Below the pieces are notes generated by a model. That model did no database searches and had not been told where the DNA came from. It saw nothing but the letters and a program-made list of their open reading frames with translations. This document shows positions 7,492 to 9,459 of a DNA stretch of 9,459 nucleotides, piece after piece. The first letter of the stretch is position 1. Each line of letters starts with the position of its first letter. Source of the stretch: an uncultured Bacilli bacterium (lineage in GTDB: Bacteria > Bacillota_I > Bacilli_A > RF39 > UBA660); NCBI GenBank assembly GCA_951800155.1, contig CATOJL010000048.1:1-9459 (forward strand), read 5' to 3'. Both the position numbers and the translations under genes were made by a program.

Positions 7492-8467
7492 TTTCTAATT
7501 CCTCCAATTTTTTAGTCATTTTATGTACTATAATTGAGCCATCACTTTTGTACTCAATTATGTTATGAATTCTACGCAAAAACGCGTTCCAAACCTCTCT
7601 ATATTTAAAACTATATTGTAGTTCATAATATTGCTCCTCTAGTGGAACATTTGAGGTTATATAGACATAAGTATAACAAGCCACTTTATCATTGTATCTA
7701 GCTGGTAGCATAAGGGGGTATATGTCTAAATAATTAAGCATATCGCCAATAGGTATTTGGCTATGGAATTCTTCAAAAACAAGCGTATTCATTGTGCTTC
7801 TATATGAGTCAAAGAGTGTACCTCTACTGCCCATATAATTTGTGATACGACATACATTTTTAGCACCATGTCTTTTGTATATATCACGCGTTTTTCCGCA
7901 CCCCGTATGCCCATAGACATAGCAACAAACTATATCTCGGTTTTCTTTCATGTACTTGTCGGCTAGATATGTTTCCCTTATTAGGTCTATATCTCTTATT
8001 TTTAAAGCCCATTGTGGACTATTTTCTATTATCTCGATGTTTGACTTCCCATCTTTTATATCTTCTAATAATTGCCCTATAACGGGGTCTTTTTCTTGTA
8101 ATTCCGATGGTATCGTGCCATATTCTACAAAACTGCCCTCAATAGATGTTTCGGCTTTATCGGTATTTTCAAACTTGCCCGTTTTTCTCACATAATCAAT
8201 GTTATCTTGTATAGTTCCATAGGCTTTTTCTATATGGGCTATTTTGTTAAAACGATTTTGTATTGTTGTGAATCGAATAGGCGACTTTGAATAAATAAAT
8301 ATATGTATATGAAGTGTTTGAGTTTCGTTTCCAATTTCCTTACACATACAATAGTAGTCAAGAGCGAATTTTTGCAAAGTTTCCTTTATTACTTCATCCG
8401 TAAAGCCGTGTTCTAGTGGGTTATTTATCGTTAAAGCCCATTTACGACTTTGGCTATTATCTGCCAT
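7454..8467 (-). CDS. rep: CRESS-type rolling-circle Rep (HUH endonuclease + SF3 helicase)
   Basis: Rep initiates rolling-circle replication by nicking one strand at the origin and unwinding. The 337-residue protein shows the motif series of circovirus/nanovirus-type Reps. The endonuclease has motif I WALTINNP (10-17), motif II LHIHIFI with metal-binding H53 and H55, and motif III YVRK with catalytic Y92 and K95. The superfamily 3 helicase has Walker A GHTGCGKT (186-193), Walker B TLVFEEF (228-234), motif C YITSN ending at N273 and the arginine finger FLRRI (R298/R299). Bacterial relatives are known from Bacillota plasmids and integrated elements (the pCRESS groups). All catalytic residues are present, so it is probably active. 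AGGAG stands eight bases before the ATG. The cognate origin lies 127 bp upstream, with the nick motif on the strand opposite to rep. It may also act as a transfer relaxase (inference). Confidence 0.93.
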   Translation of the reverse strand: MADNSQSRKWALTINNPLEHGFTDEVIKETLQKFALDYYCMCKEIGNETQTLHIHIFIYSKSPIRFTTIQNRFNKIAHIEKAYGTIQDNIDYVRKTGKFENTDKAETSIEGSFVEYGTIPSELQEKDPVIGQLLEDIKDGKSNIEIIENSPQWALKIRDIDLIRETYLADKYMKENRDIVCCYVYGHTGCGKTRDIYKRHGAKNVCRITNYMGSRGTLFDSYRSTMNTLVFEEFHSQIPIGDMLNYLDIYPLMLPARYNDKVACYTYVYITSNVPLEEQYYELQYSFKYREVWNAFLRRIHNIIEYKSDGSIIVHKMTKKLEELENEEEDKTNIEEN

Positions 8468-8483
8468 GTTATCACTCCTATTT

Positions 8484-8514
8484 TTTATAGTTTAGATTAT
8501 TATTAAATTTTCAA
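8484..8514 (-). promoter_or_regulatory. Weak candidate rep promoter
   Basis: On the minus strand TTGAAA (8514-8509) and TATAAA (8489-8484) stand 19 bp apart, just before the rep ribosome binding site. The spacing is longer than ideal and the transcript leader would be very short. rep may instead be transcribed from the promoter ahead of the 96-residue gene. Confidence 0.25.
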
Positions 8515-8559
8515 AGAACTAATGCGCTAATACATATACTAGTTAATACACGCCCATGA

Positions 8560-8593
8560 GTGGGGCGAGTGGCGTAGCCACTTAAGCCCCCAC
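8560..8593. repeat. Nested GC-rich cruciform beside the origin
   Basis: An outer stem pairs GTGGGGC (8560-8566) with GCCCCCAC (8586-8593; one bulged C). An inner perfect stem pairs AGTGGC (8568-8573) with GCCACT (8577-8582) around GTA. It ends directly at the origin stem-loop. An alternative hairpin CGCCC (8551-8555)/GGGCG (8563-8567) competes with it. The GC content stands out sharply from the AT-rich surroundings. Likely roles are part of the Rep-binding origin, a lagging-strand (single-strand) origin, or structure in the rep leader. Confidence 0.75.
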
Positions 8594-8623
8594 CATATAA
8601 GGGCTAGTATTACCCCTTATATG
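8594..8623 (+). other. Virus-type rolling-circle origin stem-loop with TAGTATTAC
   Basis: CATATAAGGG (8594-8603) and CCCTTATATG (8614-8623) form a perfect 10-bp stem; the 10-base loop is C followed by TAGTATTAC (8605-8613). This nonanucleotide, on top of a stem of about 10 bp, is the double-strand origin of nanoviruses and some circoviruses, and differs by one base from the geminivirus TAATATTAC. In those viruses Rep cuts between TAGTATT and AC. The adjacent CRESS-type rep makes this assignment strong. By this reading the plus strand is nicked and displaced, opposite to the rep-coding sense. Confidence 0.93.
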
Positions 8624-8641
8624 TAGCATGTAGCATGTAGC
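8621..8641 (+). repeat. Three tandem ATGTAGC heptamers (iterons)
   Basis: ATGTAGC occurs three times head to tail (8621-8627, 8628-8634, 8635-8641). The first copy shares three bases with the right arm of the origin stem. Short tandem repeats flanking the stem-loop are the Rep-recognition sites in circoviruses and geminiviruses, so these are the likely Rep-binding iterons. Position and perfection of the repeat are seen; Rep binding is inferred. Confidence 0.85.
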
Positions 8642-8666
8642 AATAATTTTTATAAATTTACCTTAA

Positions 8667-8708
8667 TGTTAATCTTGCTACTATTTAAAACAATAGCAAG
8701 ATATAACA
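8667..8708. repeat. Long inverted repeat with iteron-like TAGCAA arms
   Basis: TGTTA plus ATCTTGCTA (8667-8680) pairs with TAGCAAGAT and TAACA (8694-8702, 8704-8708) with one bulged A, giving a 14-bp stem around a 13-base loop. No U-tract follows on either strand, so it is not a standard terminator. Both arms contain TAGCAA, the sequence overlapping the iteron unit, which makes a Rep-binding or replication role plausible. A further copy of TAGCAAGATAT lies at 9101-9111. Confidence 0.65.
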
Positions 8709-8720
8709 CATCGGTAGTTA

Positions 8721-8746
8721 ATAAGTTAATTAGTAACTTATTTTTT
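8721..8746 (+). terminator. Candidate plus-strand terminator
   Basis: ATAAGTTA (8721-8728) and TAACTTAT (8734-8741) form a perfect 8-bp stem with a 5-base loop, followed on the plus strand by TTTTT (the last stem T extends it to six). The stem is all AT but for one G–C pair, so it is weak. On the minus strand it follows directly after the stop codon of the 96-residue gene but lacks a U-tract there. Confidence 0.4.
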
Positions 8747-9028
8747 GCTTGTTTCGGTAGAGTCAACGAATTCTACAAAACTAACATTTTTGTATCTGTC
8801 GTAAAGGAATTCTTCTACATATTTGCCTACAAGACTTTTAATTTCTGATGTAGTCAATTCTTTACCAAAAGTTTTTGTTAAGACATCATATCTTACCTTA
8901 ACTACTGAAACCCTAAGTCCTTCGCTTTTATCTTTGTTGTTAAACTCTTCCGCACAATGAAAATTAACATTATGAAATGGCTTATTTTCAAACTCGCCAA
9001 TTCTTTCATCAATACCTATAATTTTCAT
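8738..9028 (-). CDS. 96-residue protein of unknown function upstream of the origin
   Basis: I do not recognise a characterised family. The product is small, soluble in appearance and has no signal peptide, membrane segment or obvious helix-turn-helix. It opens MKIIGIDERIGEFENKPFHN, continues with strand-like stretches (GLRVSVVKVRYDVL), a helix (about 60-80, ELTTSEIKSLVGKYVEEFL) and ends DRYKNVSFVEFVDS. Small proteins of this general look are common next to rep or transfer genes in Bacillota plasmids and integrative elements, where they may bind DNA or single strands. In Tn916 this place upstream of the FtsK–relaxase pair holds Orf22/Orf23, but I see no clear similarity. The start ATG has AAAGGAG about 13 bases upstream, a long spacing. 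It has its own predicted promoter and an operator-like dyad. Confidence 0.8.
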   Translation of the reverse strand: MKIIGIDERIGEFENKPFHNVNFHCAEEFNNKDKSEGLRVSVVKVRYDVLTKTFGKELTTSEIKSLVGKYVEEFLYDRYKNVSFVEFVDSTETSKK

Positions 9029-9060
9029 AGTCTTAATTTTTCTCCTTTCGTAAAATTTGG

Positions 9061-9092
9061 TGTAATTTTATTTGGCGCCTTTCAAATTACAA
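9061..9092 (-). promoter_or_regulatory. Promoter with overlapping dyad ahead of the 96-residue gene
   Basis: On the minus strand TTGTAA (9092-9087) lies 16 bp from TAAAAT (9070-9065), about 37 bases before the start codon. An 8-bp inverted repeat, TGTAATTT (9061-9068) and AAATTACA (9084-9091), covers both hexamers and encloses the palindrome GGCGCC (9074-9079). This layout suits a repressor operator, perhaps for autoregulation or for Rep. Promoter strength and the binding protein are not known. Confidence 0.45.
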
Positions 9093-9125
9093 GTCCATTT
9101 TAGCAAGATATTAGAGTTCCGTAGC

Positions 9126-9228
9126 CCACCGACGATGGAAATTAAAGCCTTATAAATAAAGGGTTTAAATGGTTTATGATTTAAAAAATGCCTATTTTAA
9201 AGCGAAAAAATTCCACCAATGATGGAAA
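9126..9228. repeat. Pair of 16-base repeats flanking 70 bp
   Basis: CCACCGACGATGGAAA (9126-9141) and CCACCAATGATGGAAA (9213-9228) match at 14 of 16 bases, 87 bp apart. Read on the minus strand each gives CCATC-NNN-GGTGG, a 5-bp hairpin if G–U is allowed; the second extends to TTCCATC/GGTGGAA. Function unknown; possible protein-binding sites, transfer origin parts or short structured RNA. Confidence 0.55.
9142..9162. repeat. Inverted copy of the left-end sequence
   Basis: The reverse complement of 9149-9162 is CCTTTATTTATAAG, identical to 4649-4662 beside the inferred element end. Counting the next seven bases, 19 of 21 match. Tn916 ends also carry imperfect inverted repeats, so this could mark the other end of the element, or be chance in AT-rich DNA. 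Confidence 0.35.
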
Positions 9229-9243
9229 AAATCGTTTAAAGAC

Positions 9244-9279
9244 ATAAAAAAAGAACATATCTTTTTAAAAATATGCTCT
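9244..9279 (-). terminator. Intrinsic terminator after the edge gene
   Basis: On the minus strand AGAGCATAT (9279-9271) pairs with ATATGTTCT (9260-9252, one G–U) around a 10-base loop and runs into a T-tract (rc of 9246-9251 and beyond). It lies 13 bp after the stop of the partial gene at the right edge and separates that gene from the 96-residue gene. Confidence 0.75.
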
Positions 9280-9291
9280 AATTTTTAGTTA

Positions 9292-9459
9292 TTATCTAGT
9301 TTCTCGACCATCATTTAACCAATATTTTTCATGAATTCCTACTTCTTTTAAGAATTCGTTACACTCTGCCATTGTTTTACCACTAAACTTTTCTATAAGT
9401 TGTGAGTAGGCGTGATGTACTTTGTTACCTGGCTCAAAACCTAGTCCCCATGCTCGTAG
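9292..9459 (-). CDS. C-terminal 55 residues of an unrecognised protein (cut by window edge)
   Basis: The frame is open from the window edge to TAA at 9292-9294. The visible end reads LRAWGLGFEPGNKVHHAYSQ and finishes GIHEKYWLNDGRETR, with a helical, charged middle (LIEKFSGKTMAECNEFLKEV). The amino-acid make-up looks like real protein and an intrinsic terminator follows at the right distance, so the gene is credible. I cannot assign a family from this fragment, nor say whether it is element or host; that depends on where the element's right end lies. Confidence 0.7.
   Translation of the reverse strand, partial: LRAWGLGFEPGNKVHHAYSQLIEKFSGKTMAECNEFLKEVGIHEKYWLNDGRETR

Larger units (their letters stand above)
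4620..9459. mobile_element. Integrated Tn916-type element with CRESS-like Rep (right limit not resolved)
   Basis: The element comprises int, xis, an FtsK-like ATPase, a CRESS-type rep with its origin, and two unknown genes, all on the minus strand. int and xis are close relatives of the Tn916 proteins by recall, and DR-2-like arm sites lie about 115 bp from the inferred left end, as in Tn916. The left end should lie between about 4600 and 4660, where host-like coding sequence gives way to element sequence. I could not fix it to the base. The right end is either beyond 9459 or, if the imperfect inverted repeat at 9142-9162 is terminal, near 9165-9240. No tRNA gene is at the junction, in keeping with the low target specificity of Tn916 integrases. 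Confidence 0.85.

Noticed and set aside
7454..8467. Endogenous fragment of a eukaryotic virus or contamination
   Set aside because: The gene has bacterial ribosome binding sites, overlaps an FtsK-like gene and sits in a Tn916-type operon; bacterial CRESS-like Reps are a known group.
8621..8641. Tandem short repeats as a possible CRISPR fragment
   Set aside because: The units are 7 bp, contiguous and without spacers; they fit origin iterons instead.
8666..8848. 60-codon plus-strand frame across the origin-side hairpins
   Set aside because: It overlaps the 96-residue gene antisense, spans two inverted repeats and has no ribosome binding site.
9110..9240. T-box or other known riboswitch because of GGTGG motifs
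   Set aside because: The conserved T-box antiterminator sequence is absent and no anti-terminator/terminator pair precedes an amino-acid gene.

Overview
The window is AT-rich DNA of a low-GC Gram-positive bacterium (Bacillota; a gut Bacilli/Erysipelotrichia-type organism is plausible, but the species is not determinable). Every supported gene lies on the minus strand, each with a clear purine-rich ribosome binding site where its start is intact. Two blocks meet near position 4,620.

Block 1 (1 to about 4,620) is chromosomal housekeeping DNA. Transcription runs right to left through a kinase-like protein gene that seems to have lost its 5' end, then tilS (tRNA-Ile lysidine synthetase), then ftsH (membrane AAA+ zinc protease with an unusual C-terminal Rho-N/SAP-like tail). 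An intrinsic terminator overlaps the ftsH stop codon. The first ~300 bases are non-coding as far as I can see. tilS next to ftsH is a classic Bacillota arrangement, here without the hprT gene that sits between them in Bacillus.

Block 2 (about 4,620 to 9,459, possibly continuing past the edge) is an integrated mobile element. Its integration module is plainly of the Tn916 family: a tyrosine integrase (int), a small excisionase (xis), and arm-type DR-2-like repeats at the int 3' end. Upstream lie an FtsK/TcpA-like DNA-pumping ATPase with two membrane segments and, overlapping it, a replication initiator with the full motif set of eukaryotic-virus-type CRESS-DNA Reps (HUH endonuclease plus superfamily 3 helicase). 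A gene for an unrecognised 96-residue protein and the 3' end of another unknown gene complete the element side.

The most striking object lies between rep and the 96-residue gene: a perfect 10-bp stem with a 10-nt loop containing TAGTATTAC, the nonanucleotide nicked by Reps of nanoviruses, circoviruses and geminiviruses. Three tandem ATGTAGC heptamers abut it and a GC-rich cruciform lies on the other side. Together with the Rep this is a virus-style rolling-circle origin inside a Tn916-type element.

Inferred life cycle: Int and Xis excise the element as a circle. Rep nicks the nonanucleotide on the plus strand and replicates the circle by rolling circle. The FtsK-like ATPase may pump the single strand during transfer, with Rep taking the place of the Tn916 relaxase (Orf20). 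No capsid gene and no type IV secretion gene is visible here, so whether the element is an integrated plasmid, a mobilizable element or part of a larger conjugative element is open. Because int reads toward kinase-like gene–tilS–ftsH without a recognisable terminator between them, element transcription may feed these host genes.
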